The notes below the pieces were generated by a model. That model did no database searches. It was given only the letters and a program-made list of their open reading frames with translations, and was not told the origin of the DNA. This document shows, piece by piece, positions 15,056 to 22,094 of a stretch of DNA of 31,135 bases; within the stretch, counting starts at the first letter, position 1, and every line of letters starts with the position of its first letter. The DNA comes from a virus: the IMG/VR virus record IMGVR_UViG_3300040801_002783, positions 1 to 31,135 of that record, one strand, 5' to 3'. A program made the position numbers and the translations under genes.

Positions 15056-17170
15056 TTAGTAGCTATCAGGGGGTAACATAAAACTAGTGCACCTGCAGTT
15101 TGGCCGTTGCCCTGGTCTAGTCTCTCCACTTGGAAAGGCTTTGCCAAGCTTTCGGGTGATACCCTCATTCTGCTCATGATCGTCACCAACTCGCTCATCT
15201 TTTGCGGTCGACCATCGACTAGTCCCATCTTTGCCGTACTCATCTTGGTATAATATATATCTTGAGCCTTCTAAAGCGTTTGATACCTCTGTCCTTGCTA
15301 TAGTCTCGGCCCTGGCGGTTGTCATTTCTTCGAATTTAGAAGTTAGCTCGTTAATTAGTTTAGGCACACCCTCTTTGCCACGAGTCTTCAAAAAGTTGCT
15401 GATTTGGTTGCTCGTCTCTTCATCTACACCTTTAAAATTTTTAATACCCATCCATAAAGGAATTAGCTCGTTGTATTCATCTACTTCAATAAAATCCTCA
15501 CCTTTGAGTAAAAGCAAGACACGAAACTCTAGGGCTTTTTGTATGATGGTTGGCAATCCCGATTCTATATATTTAACTTTTTTAAATTTAATGTTTTTAT
15601 CCTTGTTAAATTCATCAACCCCAAACTGAGCAAATTTAGCTAAGTCTTTTTCTAGGGCTGGAAAAGAATAGTAGCTCTCTATCTTAGGTAATTCAACCTT
15701 GTATTTGCTAAGGTCTTCAGGATTATCAGATTTAAATTTTGCAAGCCAGTCAGTAAGTTGACTATCAATAGCTTTCTCCCACTTTTGGATAAAGCCTTTC
15801 TTTTTTTTAGATCCGTTAACCAGCTCAGATTCTAATACTTTTTCAATGGGTGTCTTTTTGTATATTTTTTTTTTAAATTCCTCTTCAGTATTCGGTGGGG
15901 TCTCCTCTCCCTTTTGGATTACTGCACTGCTTGACTGTCTAGCCCGCCACTCAGAGTAATATACATCACCGTCATCAACAGGAGGCATGTCAATAAAATC
16001 TCTATACTCATTTAAAGTTATTGTATCAGATAGCCAGTTTTGCCTTGCTTGTTCAAGTGTAGATGCCCTGTCTGGACTTGAGGGTTCAACGTGAGTTACA
16101 GAGATCTCACCGTAGACACTTGTTGGCAAATTAAACGCTGGTAAAAGAAATGTATTAAGCATTGAATCAATCTGTTGCTCTATATGACGTCCAATTTTTT
16201 CATACAATACATATGAAAATGTTTGAGTGTTGTTATATGTCGTGGCTTCACCAGAGCCAAGGTCGGCAAGAGTTATTCCCCATGCCCATGCTATACGCTC
16301 AGGAGTCAAATATCGCAGTAGTTCAGTAAACTGCATATCCTTATTACTTTTCCCGATTTCGTAGACATTCTCTACTTTTGGTATAGTTCTGATGGTGTTA
16401 GCATTTTTAGACCCTGTTAAATTAGACCAAGTTTCTTTTAACCACTGCTGAAGTGCATTTTCACCCTCTTCGTTAGGTGCTGAATTTGCAAGCTCGCTGT
16501 ATGACTGTGGGTCAAGGGATAATATAGTTAGCCCGATTGCACCGCGTGCAAAGATATTAGAGTTAGTTTTTATGCCGTGACTTTCAAGGGTTAGCCACGA
16601 ATAAGCTAAGTCTAAACGTGACGGAGCTACTGCGTAATCTTCAAAAAGGGGGTCTTTGATATGCCATATATCTTTACCATGATATAGCCAATTACTGCGC
16701 TCACCTGTTGTATCTTTGAGTTTGTATCTAGTAATATTCAATTTTTTGTTATGTTCTATTTTATAGTATCTGATAGACTTGAGCACTGGCTTGCTATCTA
16801 CAACCTCAATAATAGCATTACCTTCAGCAAACAATAGAGAAACTATCTGCCTGCGTAAAGAATTGTACTCAAGGTCAGAATAGACAAAGTTATACAGTTT
16901 GTTTTTTAGCCTTTCTTTGGAAGAGTCAGTAAAGTTATTATCAATGGCTACATTAAGTCCATTCCTGCCTATATTTGCAAGCCAAAGACTTTTAAGGTGG
17001 ACAAGTTGTGAATTACTTTGACATATATCGTCTATTGTTTTCCAGGGTAAAGCAGATGCTCTGAAAGACTGATATTCGTTATACCTATTTTCGCTTGCAG
17101 AGTTGCCACCAAGCACTAATAGTCCTAGATCATTAAGTTTACCAGATAAAAACAAATCTTTGATATCCAT
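15056..17170 (-). CDS. Portal protein fused to a C-terminal MuF-like domain, 704 aa
   Basis: The portal dodecamer is the DNA channel of the head. Residues about 1-430 are portal-like (SLWLANIGRNGLNVAID, SLLFAEGNAIIEVVDSKP, the helix with LTPERIAWAWGITLADLGSG, and EYRDFIDMPPVDDGDVYY). Past a Lys-rich linker, the C-terminal 80 residues carry the Mu gpF / SPP1 gp7 signature: ETIARTEVSNALEGSRY, a Trp (RWSTAKDERVGDDHEQNEG), and PGQRPNCRC near the end. These are usually two adjacent genes (portal and minor head protein). Here they form one uninterrupted frame, a natural fusion. The gene follows the small membrane-protein gene after 43 nt. Confidence 0.87.
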   Translation of the reverse strand: MDIKDLFLSGKLNDLGLLVLGGNSASENRYNEYQSFRASALPWKTIDDICQSNSQLVHLKSLWLANIGRNGLNVAIDNNFTDSSKERLKNKLYNFVYSDLEYNSLRRQIVSLLFAEGNAIIEVVDSKPVLKSIRYYKIEHNKKLNITRYKLKDTTGERSNWLYHGKDIWHIKDPLFEDYAVAPSRLDLAYSWLTLESHGIKTNSNIFARGAIGLTILSLDPQSYSELANSAPNEEGENALQQWLKETWSNLTGSKNANTIRTIPKVENVYEIGKSNKDMQFTELLRYLTPERIAWAWGITLADLGSGEATTYNNTQTFSYVLYEKIGRHIEQQIDSMLNTFLLPAFNLPTSVYGEISVTHVEPSSPDRASTLEQARQNWLSDTITLNEYRDFIDMPPVDDGDVYYSEWRARQSSSAVIQKGEETPPNTEEEFKKKIYKKTPIEKVLESELVNGSKKKKGFIQKWEKAIDSQLTDWLAKFKSDNPEDLSKYKVELPKIESYYSFPALEKDLAKFAQFGVDEFNKDKNIKFKKVKYIESGLPTIIQKALEFRVLLLLKGEDFIEVDEYNELIPLWMGIKNFKGVDEETSNQISNFLKTRGKEGVPKLINELTSKFEEMTTARAETIARTEVSNALEGSRYILYQDEYGKDGTSRWSTAKDERVGDDHEQNEGITRKLGKAFPSGETRPGQRPNCRCTSFMLPPDSY

Positions 17171-17213
17171 ATTTATAATTATTTTTAGCTATATATAATA
17201 TTTTAATCATATG

Positions 17214-17528
17214 CTATTTAATTTCTTTTGCTACATCTACAGCCCCTTGACCTAAGATATACCCACCAATGATTGTAGTGATCTCAGTAGTGACCTCTTC
17301 AAGCTCTGGTAAGTATATACTGACTATGAGAGCAATTATACCAGTGATTAAAGCCCATAACTTACGAGAGCGAAGGCGGGGGGGTATTTGGACGGTGTCC
17401 TTTTTAGGTCGTGCAATAGTTATAAGCTCGTTAATCGGCTCTGTAACTGGATTTTCTATAGCCATTGACTCATCTAAAATAGGTTCATTTGTAGTTACTG
17501 CTACTGTTGGTAATTCGTGTTCTGGCAT
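17214..17528 (-). CDS. Single-span membrane protein, holin-like candidate, 104 aa
   Basis: Directly follows the endolysin (TAA-T-ATG), a classic place for a holin. The start was set at 17528 (MPEHELPTVA) because longer frames overlap the endolysin. The first 45 residues are acidic and soluble; a basic segment (RPKKDTVQIPPRLRSRK) precedes one strong span (about 57-73, LWALITGIIALIVSIYL), and a second, weaker hydrophobic stretch (TTIIGGYILGQGAVDVAKEI) resembles the end of several phage membrane proteins. A pinholin or endolysin regulator are alternatives. Confidence 0.65.
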   Translation of the reverse strand: MPEHELPTVAVTTNEPILDESMAIENPVTEPINELITIARPKKDTVQIPPRLRSRKLWALITGIIALIVSIYLPELEEVTTEITTIIGGYILGQGAVDVAKEIK

Positions 17529-17529
17529 A

Positions 17530-18138
17530 TTATGGTAATTTAATTTGTTGACCTGGGTAAATAACTCCAGGGTTTGAAATTCCATTGATACGGGCTATTT
17601 CAAGATACTTAGCTTTGATTTGTGGCCAAGAGTTTAGGCTATAATGATTAGCTACTATTTCAGATAAGGTATCACCTGATTTGACTGTATAAACTGGAGT
17701 TGAAGGGGCTGGTGGCGGTGTTGGCTGGCTAGGAGGTACTACACTTGGCTTGTATGGTTGGCTGTTAAAGTCTACTACAGATCTTGGGTCTACTCTTTGA
17801 TTATTTACCCAGGTCTCGAAGTGGAGATGACGGCCTGTAGAGTTGCCGGTATTGCCAACATATCCAATTAATTGACCTCTCTCTACTCGTTGGCCTGCTC
17901 TAACTAGATTCTGACGATTGTGTACGTATCTAGTACGTTGACCGCCGTTATCAATCTGAATCCATAACCCTCCGAACTGATCTTTAGCTGATTGAGTGAC
18001 CACCCCCTCATGGCTTGCATAGATGTTATCTGATTCAGGTCTTAAGTCTACTCCATTGTGAAACTTGCCCCATCTCGGGCCAAAGTTATCATTCTTTAGA
18101 ATCGACACTGGCGGTATGATTGGGTTAGAGAAGTTCAT
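17530..18138 (-). CDS. Endolysin: M23 metallopeptidase with LysM, 202 aa
   Basis: Cuts peptide cross-links of peptidoglycan at lysis. The N-terminal M23 (lysostaphin-type) domain has zinc ligands His27 and Asp31 (KFHNGVDLRP), catalytic His73 (RTRYVHNR) and the HxH pair His104/His106 (TGRHLHFE). A Pro-rich linker (about 129-149) leads to a LysM cell-wall-binding domain (150-202, VYTVKSGDTLSEI to YPGQQIKLP). No signal peptide is seen, so release should need a holin; the next gene is a membrane protein. It is the first gene behind late promoter C, 6 nt from the -10 box. A tail-associated role is possible but less likely. Confidence 0.9.
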   Translation of the reverse strand: MNFSNPIIPPVSILKNDNFGPRWGKFHNGVDLRPESDNIYASHEGVVTQSAKDQFGGLWIQIDNGGQRTRYVHNRQNLVRAGQRVERGQLIGYVGNTGNSTGRHLHFETWVNNQRVDPRSVVDFNSQPYKPSVVPPSQPTPPPAPSTPVYTVKSGDTLSEIVANHYSLNSWPQIKAKYLEIARINGISNPGVIYPGQQIKLP

Positions 18139-18144
18139 AATTAC

Positions 18145-18173
18145 TATTTAGCTAGACAACTAGTATTAAGCAA
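18145..18173 (-). promoter_or_regulatory. Late promoter C, TTGCTTAATAC type, leaderless
   Basis: TTGCTT (18173-18168), 17 bp spacer starting AATACT, TAAATA (18150-18145), 6 nt, ATG at 18138. It follows the winged-helix gene and should drive endolysin, membrane protein and portal. Confidence 0.75.
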
Positions 18174-18180
18174 ACACCCG

Positions 18181-18465
18181 TTACTCTCTTGCATTATACA
18201 CTTGCTTGAGGTTAAGGATGTTCATATAGACCCTGGAGTGATATAGCAACTGATAGCCATTTTCAGTCAATTGATAGCTACGATGACTGTATGCACGAAC
18301 TACATCTTCGGATGTAACATAGCCTAGCTGGGACAGCCTTTGGACTCTTTGAGTAATTGCAGGCATTGAAAAATTAAGCACCTTGGCAAGGTAATTGCAT
18401 CGATCCGCACCCATACCTACAAGAAGCATTATAACGTGGTCAACTTCGTCAAGTATTTTTTGCAT
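18181..18465 (-). CDS. Winged-helix (MarR-like) transcription regulator, 94 aa
   Basis: Small DNA-binding protein with a winged-helix core: a helix (DEVDHVIMLLVGMGADRCNYLAKVL), the recognition helix (SMPAITQRVQRLSQLGYV) and a wing (YSHRSYQLTENGYQLL). It is coupled to TerL through the TAACTATG junction and sits just before late promoter C. Position and timing (translated with the terminase operon, before the late genes) make it a candidate regulator of the TTGCTTAATAC promoters; that is inference. It could equally repress an early promoter. Confidence 0.75.
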   Translation of the reverse strand: MQKILDEVDHVIMLLVGMGADRCNYLAKVLNFSMPAITQRVQRLSQLGYVTSEDVVRAYSHRSYQLTENGYQLLYHSRVYMNILNLKQVYNARE

Positions 18466-18467
18466 AG

Positions 18468-19916
18468 TTATCCAAGCAAGTTAGTTAAGTTAGTTACTGG
18501 TCGTAACTCAAAGTAAGATCTCATTATCAGAGCATCACCGTCATCAGGTGATCGTCTCAATGATTCTTTTTGCTTCTCTTTACTCTCTAAACTTAAAGGT
18601 CCATCTTTGTCAATTTTGTCTATCTTGTAGCTATCAAGATCTTCAATTATTCTATGCCTAATTTCAGGGTTATCGATTGAAGTGATTAGAACTTGGTTAT
18701 TATTAACCTTGCCTGCAAAAATAAATGCACATTGAGCTTTTAAATTTCTATAGTTGGCTCCGAGTTTTTTTGCTTCTGGGCTTCGCCTTGTAGCAAACTT
18801 CTGTAATATAGGGGCTGAGTTTGAAATGAAACCCTTATACCCACCGAAGTCTACAAGACCCCCTCCTACTCCATCTTCATCAATTAACACTTGAGATTTA
18901 GGTATACCTAGATTTAATCTCTGCTCTTCTATTCTAAGCATTTGTTTGTCTAGGGTGTCTTTGGCTATTTCGATTCTGTTGACTACTTTCCAGCCGTGCC
19001 AAGAGTAAATCACAGTTTTATCTTTACCTTTTCTAGCAACGTCTACAATTATATATCTGTGATCAGATGGCGTTGGGTTGATTGCATTTGAAAATATATC
19101 ATTAAGTTTGTTGTAGTCCATTAGTTTGTTCTTAGAGTCGTCAAACTCCCAATCACCTTCTAGTAGTCTCTGCTTAGTAACAGTGTCACTAATTCGCTCC
19201 AGTTGTTTCTGATAGGTTGTATTAAACGGGTTGTCAGTAACTCTTGCTTGTAAGTATTTTTTGTATTCTGGTAACCTATCTTTTTTATGTGGTACGTAAA
19301 ACTCTGAGTAAGTCCAATTATGGCTAGGATTGGCTGTAGTTAGTTTTTTAGGCAGTAGGTTGTATTTTGTGTTGTACTGTCTACCACATCTAGTCTTGAG
19401 TATCTCATAGGCCATCCAGTGTATACCACCACCTTCTTCAAAAGCCCCTCCTGTGAATTCTAGTGAACCAAACCCGTGATATTCAGGGTCAGAAGGTTGA
19501 AAGGCACAATCTAGTAATAGTATCTCAGACCCGTTCTTAAAAATCACTTTATTATCCATAAAGTTGACGTGATAGAGGTTAGACAGACCTAGTTCATTCT
19601 GGACTTTCTGCATTGTTGGAAGTGTTGTTAACCTAATTGACTTCAAAGTTTCTCGAGCTACAAACCACCTAGTCCCAGGGTAAGCTAGGCTAGACATAAT
19701 TAACCAGTAGGCCAAGGTGAAAGACTTGGATCCTCCTGCAGCACCACCATAAAGTAACTCTTCAGTGGTATCATCAGTCAGTATGTTTAAGGCCTCTTCC
19801 ATTTTAGCATGGTGCTTGCCTTGCTTCCTGGTAATAGCTGAGAAGTCTTTTTGTTTAAACGCTTGAACTTGAAGCGTAATTATATCTTCTTGGCTAAGGT
19901 AGATATTACTGTTCAT
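18468..19916 (-). CDS. terL: Terminase large subunit, 482 aa
   Basis: Packaging motor ATPase and nuclease. The Walker A-like loop is GGAAGGSKS (57-65); a later acidic region (LEFTGGAFEEGGGIHW) fits the Walker B/C area. The C-terminal RNase H-like nuclease shows the expected acidic positions in IIVDVARKGKDKTVI, QVLIDEDGVGGGLVDF and the final SPDDGDALIMRSYF. The length is normal. The ATG lies 11 nt inside the end of TerS, and the stop forms the TAACTATG junction with the next gene. Confidence 0.93.
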   Translation of the reverse strand: MNSNIYLSQEDIITLQVQAFKQKDFSAITRKQGKHHAKMEEALNILTDDTTEELLYGGAAGGSKSFTLAYWLIMSSLAYPGTRWFVARETLKSIRLTTLPTMQKVQNELGLSNLYHVNFMDNKVIFKNGSEILLLDCAFQPSDPEYHGFGSLEFTGGAFEEGGGIHWMAYEILKTRCGRQYNTKYNLLPKKLTTANPSHNWTYSEFYVPHKKDRLPEYKKYLQARVTDNPFNTTYQKQLERISDTVTKQRLLEGDWEFDDSKNKLMDYNKLNDIFSNAINPTPSDHRYIIVDVARKGKDKTVIYSWHGWKVVNRIEIAKDTLDKQMLRIEEQRLNLGIPKSQVLIDEDGVGGGLVDFGGYKGFISNSAPILQKFATRRSPEAKKLGANYRNLKAQCAFIFAGKVNNNQVLITSIDNPEIRHRIIEDLDSYKIDKIDKDGPLSLESKEKQKESLRRSPDDGDALIMRSYFELRPVTNLTNLLG

Positions 19917-20367
19917 CGGTTGGTTTTATTGCTTGGAGCAAAATAGACCTTTCTTTTGTTGACAAGTTCTCCGTGTTTAGTGGTGTCAAGGACTGTCCTT
20001 TTGTAGTCAAGTCTGTCCGTGTTGGAGCATAGATTCCAATTAGTTTATTTTGCATGTCTAGGCCTTTATAGTAATTTGCCCAGTCTCCAGCTTTCAAACA
20101 TTCCTCTATTGCTTCCTGACAGAATTTAAGTTGCCTTTCTACTGTAATTTGACTGGCTAAATCAAGGGTTTTAGTAAATTCTTTTTTAAGTTTGTCAACC
20201 CTCGCTGATATCTCGCTGTTTTGCATTAGCATGTAAGCATTATTTTGAATCGTCTCAGGCTTCATTCTTGAGCTGTTGTAGGCTTCTCTGTATGCGTCTG
20301 CCTGTGTTTTACCTTCAGCAACTAATCGTGCGAATTTCTCTTGTTTTGCGGTTAGTTTTTTGTTCAT
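19906..20367 (-). CDS. terS: Terminase small subunit, 153 aa
   Basis: Recognises the packaging site on phage DNA. It has the typical N-terminal terminase_2 HTH: LTAKQEKFARLVAEGKTQ, then ADAYREAYNSS, METIQNNAYMLMQN-like helices and EISARVDKLK. Directly before TerL (11 nt overlap) and 4 nt overlapped with the ParB-like gene (ATGA). The C-terminal part (about 95-153) is less conserved and Thr-rich, as usual for this family. Confidence 0.88.
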   Translation of the reverse strand: MNKKLTAKQEKFARLVAEGKTQADAYREAYNSSRMKPETIQNNAYMLMQNSEISARVDKLKKEFTKTLDLASQITVERQLKFCQEAIEECLKAGDWANYYKGLDMQNKLIGIYAPTRTDLTTKGQSLTPLNTENLSTKERSILLQAIKPTDEQ

Positions 20368-20651
20368 ACTTTTACAATTTCAAGTTCTGGGTCAAGTTTT
20401 TTCATTCTGTCAATAATTACTTGGGTATACTTCTCGTCTAATTCTTTGAGTGCTTGCAGCCTTCCGGTCCCATCAAATACAAATTCATTCCAAATCATGA
20501 ACGGGCTAAAAAAACCTCTATTTAAAATTGATTTTTTAAGCTTTGCTACATCACGATCAGAATTATTTTTAAGTTGATTAAATTTTAGCTTTTTAACTTC
20601 ACTCCAACTTAGCTTTTTTAATTCTTTTACTTTGTTTTGTAAGGTTTCCAT
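20364..20651 (-). CDS. ParB/Srx-like domain protein, 95 aa
   Basis: Short protein with a ParB N-terminal-like fold: FNQLKNNSDRDVAKLKKSILNRG, then SPFMIWN, and the signature FVFDGTGRLQALKEL. This domain binds a nucleotide and DNA in ParB proteins, and phages often carry stand-alone versions beside terminase genes. The partition-protein HTH is missing, so a plasmid-partition role is unlikely. First gene behind the promoter at 20657-20686; the start codon is only 5 nt from the -10 box, and its end overlaps TerS. Confidence 0.75.
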   Translation of the reverse strand: METLQNKVKELKKLSWSEVKKLKFNQLKNNSDRDVAKLKKSILNRGFFSPFMIWNEFVFDGTGRLQALKELDEKYTQVIIDRMKKLDPELEIVKV

Positions 20652-20656
20652 ATCTT

Positions 20657-20686
20657 TATAAACTTAAAATAGGCGTTTTTAGTCAA
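20657..20686 (-). promoter_or_regulatory. Terminase-operon promoter, leaderless
   Basis: TTGACT (20686-20681), 18 bp spacer, TTTATA (20662-20657), then 5 nt to the ATG at 20651. Should transcribe ParB-like, terS, terL and the winged-helix gene. It lacks the extended TTGCTTAATAC block, so it may act earlier than promoters A-C. Confidence 0.6.
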
Positions 20687-20754
20687 GTGTTGGTGTTGTA
20701 AACTTTATAACCTACTCAAAAATTGTAAATAGTCTAACTTTTGATCTTGACTCA

Positions 20755-20979
20755 TTAAGCTGGCCTTATCTGGTAAAAATAAAAGTCTTGGATTGTGTTA
20801 CCCTCGACAACTGTGTCGAACCCCTGGTAGTCTTCACCTTCTAAGGCAAATTCATTATTGATAATAGTTTTTTTAAACCACCTTGAAATTTGGTTTTTAG
20901 ATAGACCTAAAAAAGTATACAAATTACGTGCTGTAACTTTGTTATCTTGATTTGGTTGGATTAGTTGTAAGTTATTCAT
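20755..20979 (-). CDS. AntA/AntB-type antirepressor, short form, 74 aa
   Basis: Has the AntA/AntB domain pattern: KVTARNLYTFLGLSKNQISRWFKKTI, then FALEGEDYQGF and a final strand (TIQDFYFYQ). Full-length antirepressors add a C-terminal domain, which is absent, so this is a short form or a remnant. The ATG at 20979 was chosen over the TTG 9 nt upstream. Known antirepressors inactivate phage repressors during induction or affect immunity. A structured leader (20984-21039) stands immediately before it. Confidence 0.7.
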   Translation of the reverse strand: MNNLQLIQPNQDNKVTARNLYTFLGLSKNQISRWFKKTIINNEFALEGEDYQGFDTVVEGNTIQDFYFYQIRPA

Positions 20980-20983
20980 AAAA

Positions 20984-21039
20984 AACAAAATCTCGGGCTG
21001 TGTAACGAAAACTGCACCCGAGATAATGTTCGTTACACA
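20984..21039 (-). promoter_or_regulatory. Overlapping-hairpin leader (attenuator or pseudoknot) before the antirepressor
   Basis: Two perfect inverted repeats interlock. Stem 1 is ATCTCGGG (20990-20997) with CCCGAGAT (21017-21024), 8 bp. Stem 2 is TGTGTAACGAA (20999-21009) with TTCGTTACACA (21029-21039), 11 bp. On the minus transcript stem 1 forms last and is followed by TTTTGTTTTTT up to the ATG, so it is an intrinsic-terminator shape. Stem 2 uses bases from its loop and flank, so the two can form a pseudoknot or compete. At DNA level they could also be operator arms. Confidence 0.75.
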
Positions 21040-21076
21040 TTTAAGCAGTTGTCGTGACTATACAATACTTAGTATT

Positions 21077-21556
21077 TTATGTTTTGTCAATAAAAAAAGG
21101 ATAGTGAATAACAAAAAAGACAGTGTGCATGATCCAAGTGTGTCTAAACTCTTCATACAAGTCTCTTACTTCCTCTCTTTTTTTACCTCTCAAATTGCCA
21201 TAGATTAAATTAGGTGGGATCAAATAGTCTACGTGTTCTACATTTAATTGCTGTTCAGTCTGATTTGCCATTGCTAAAATTCTCAGATCTCTTTTATGCT
21301 GTTTAAGCATGTCGTTGTGATAACAACCATCAATTTCAAGAATTAGATTTTTTTCAGGAACATAAATATCAGCCCTTAGGGGATGTGATTTTTGACTCGG
21401 TGTTTGATAATTAGGTATAACTAACTGTTGTACAACTTCCAAACCTCGGTTCTCTATTGCTCTTGTCGTCTCATCTTCCAACTTAGAAATGTGCTTTTGT
21501 TTTCTAAGCTTTTCTAGATTGGGTTTTTCGGTGATTTTACAGCTCCATTCTTGCAT
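21077..21556 (-). CDS. PD-(D/E)XK (Vsr/DUF559-like) endonuclease, 159 aa
   Basis: Probable DNA nuclease. The core reads PLRADIYVPEKNLILEIDGCYHND, followed by KQHKRDLRILAM: Asp63 and the Glu74-x-Asp76 strand fit the PD-(D/E)XK active site, with His/Asn and Lys nearby as in Vsr/DUF559-like proteins. Glu30 on the first helix may be a further ligand. Roles could include DNA processing near packaging, host DNA breakdown or mobility. It precedes the antirepressor leader and is followed upstream by two tiny membrane-protein genes. Confidence 0.75.
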   Translation of the reverse strand: MQEWSCKITEKPNLEKLRKQKHISKLEDETTRAIENRGLEVVQQLVIPNYQTPSQKSHPLRADIYVPEKNLILEIDGCYHNDMLKQHKRDLRILAMANQTEQQLNVEHVDYLIPPNLIYGNLRGKKREEVRDLYEEFRHTWIMHTVFFVIHYPFFIDKT

Positions 21557-21613
21557 AAGTTATTTATAGACATTGTGAAATTAAGTAGATGATTATAGAT
21601 ATAGCTAAAATAG

Positions 21614-21709
21614 TTAAACATAATAAGTTATTAATGCTAAAATTAAGAAAAAGAATCCAGACATTGTTAATATTTGTTCTGAGTCAAGGTCTCGTATTGG
21701 GTTAGACAT
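21614..21709 (-). CDS. Very small membrane peptide, 31 aa
   Basis: ATG at 21709, TAA at 21614-21616. A polar front (MSNPIRDLDSEQILTM) is followed by one hydrophobic span (SGFFFLILALITYYV). It starts 5 nt after the next small membrane gene and before the endonuclease. A further hydrophobic frame between 21557 and 21614 has no clear start. The context of small membrane peptides suggests a real gene, but the length limits confidence. Confidence 0.45.
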   Translation of the reverse strand: MSNPIRDLDSEQILTMSGFFFLILALITYYV

Positions 21710-21714
21710 AAGTA

Positions 21715-21858
21715 TTATTGATTTAAATTGTAAATTAGTTGCTGTTTAGCAATGCGATTTTGTCTTATTGCAACTGCAAATTCGTAAGTACTAGCTACAA
21801 ATAAATACATAAATGTAGTTAGTATAATAAAGATTAAGATTGTTAGTAGATATTTCAT
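21715..21858 (-). CDS. Small membrane protein, 47 aa
   Basis: ATG at 21858, TAA at 21715-21717. An N-terminal hydrophobic span (residues 3-21, YLLTILIFIILTTFMYLFV) is followed by a basic helical tail (RQNRIAKQQLIYNL), so it is probably anchored with the tail in the cytoplasm. It directly follows a 27 bp sequence shared with the end of the gene at 23918. No family recognised. Confidence 0.5.
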   Translation of the reverse strand: MKYLLTILIFIILTTFMYLFVASTYEFAVAIRQNRIAKQQLIYNLNQ

Positions 21859-21878
21859 ATTATTTGTTAAGTGCTTTT

Positions 21879-22094
21879 TTAATTTGTTTCTTGTTGTTTT
21901 ATATAATCCAAGTATATTTTAGCCTCTCTCTGGATGTCCTCATCGTTATCCTCGAGAGCTTCCTTTGTAAAGCCCAGGGTTCTGTAAGCATTTAGTCGGA
22001 TGTATCTATTTTCATCTTTTTTAGCTTCTTCTGGAAAGAACTTAATTAAAGCTAATTTTTCTAGTCGAGTAAGTTTGTTGTAGTTTGTAGACAT
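21879..22094 (-). CDS. Small HEAT-like repeat protein, 71 aa
   Basis: Residues about 28-65 (NRYIRLNAYRTLGFTKEAL, then EDIQREAKIYL) resemble a HEAT-type repeat unit found in other phage and bacterial proteins. The first nine residues, MSTNYNKLT, are identical to those of the gene at 22138, and the DNA around the start is a 33 bp exact repeat. The 3' end borders a 27 bp sequence shared with the gene at 23918 but read in another frame, so this may be a recombinant gene. TAACTATG precedes the start without an upstream stop codon in use. Confidence 0.55.
   Translation of the reverse strand: MSTNYNKLTRLEKLALIKFFPEEAKKDENRYIRLNAYRTLGFTKEALEDNDEDIQREAKIYLDYIKQQETN

Noticed and set aside
15016-15243. 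N-terminal extension of the protease gene
   Set aside because: It overlaps the portal's conserved MuF end; the promoter and ATG at 15015 give a normal start.
17529-17585. N-terminal extension of the holin-like gene
   Set aside because: It would overlap the end of the endolysin; ATG at 17528 gives a tight TAATATG junction.
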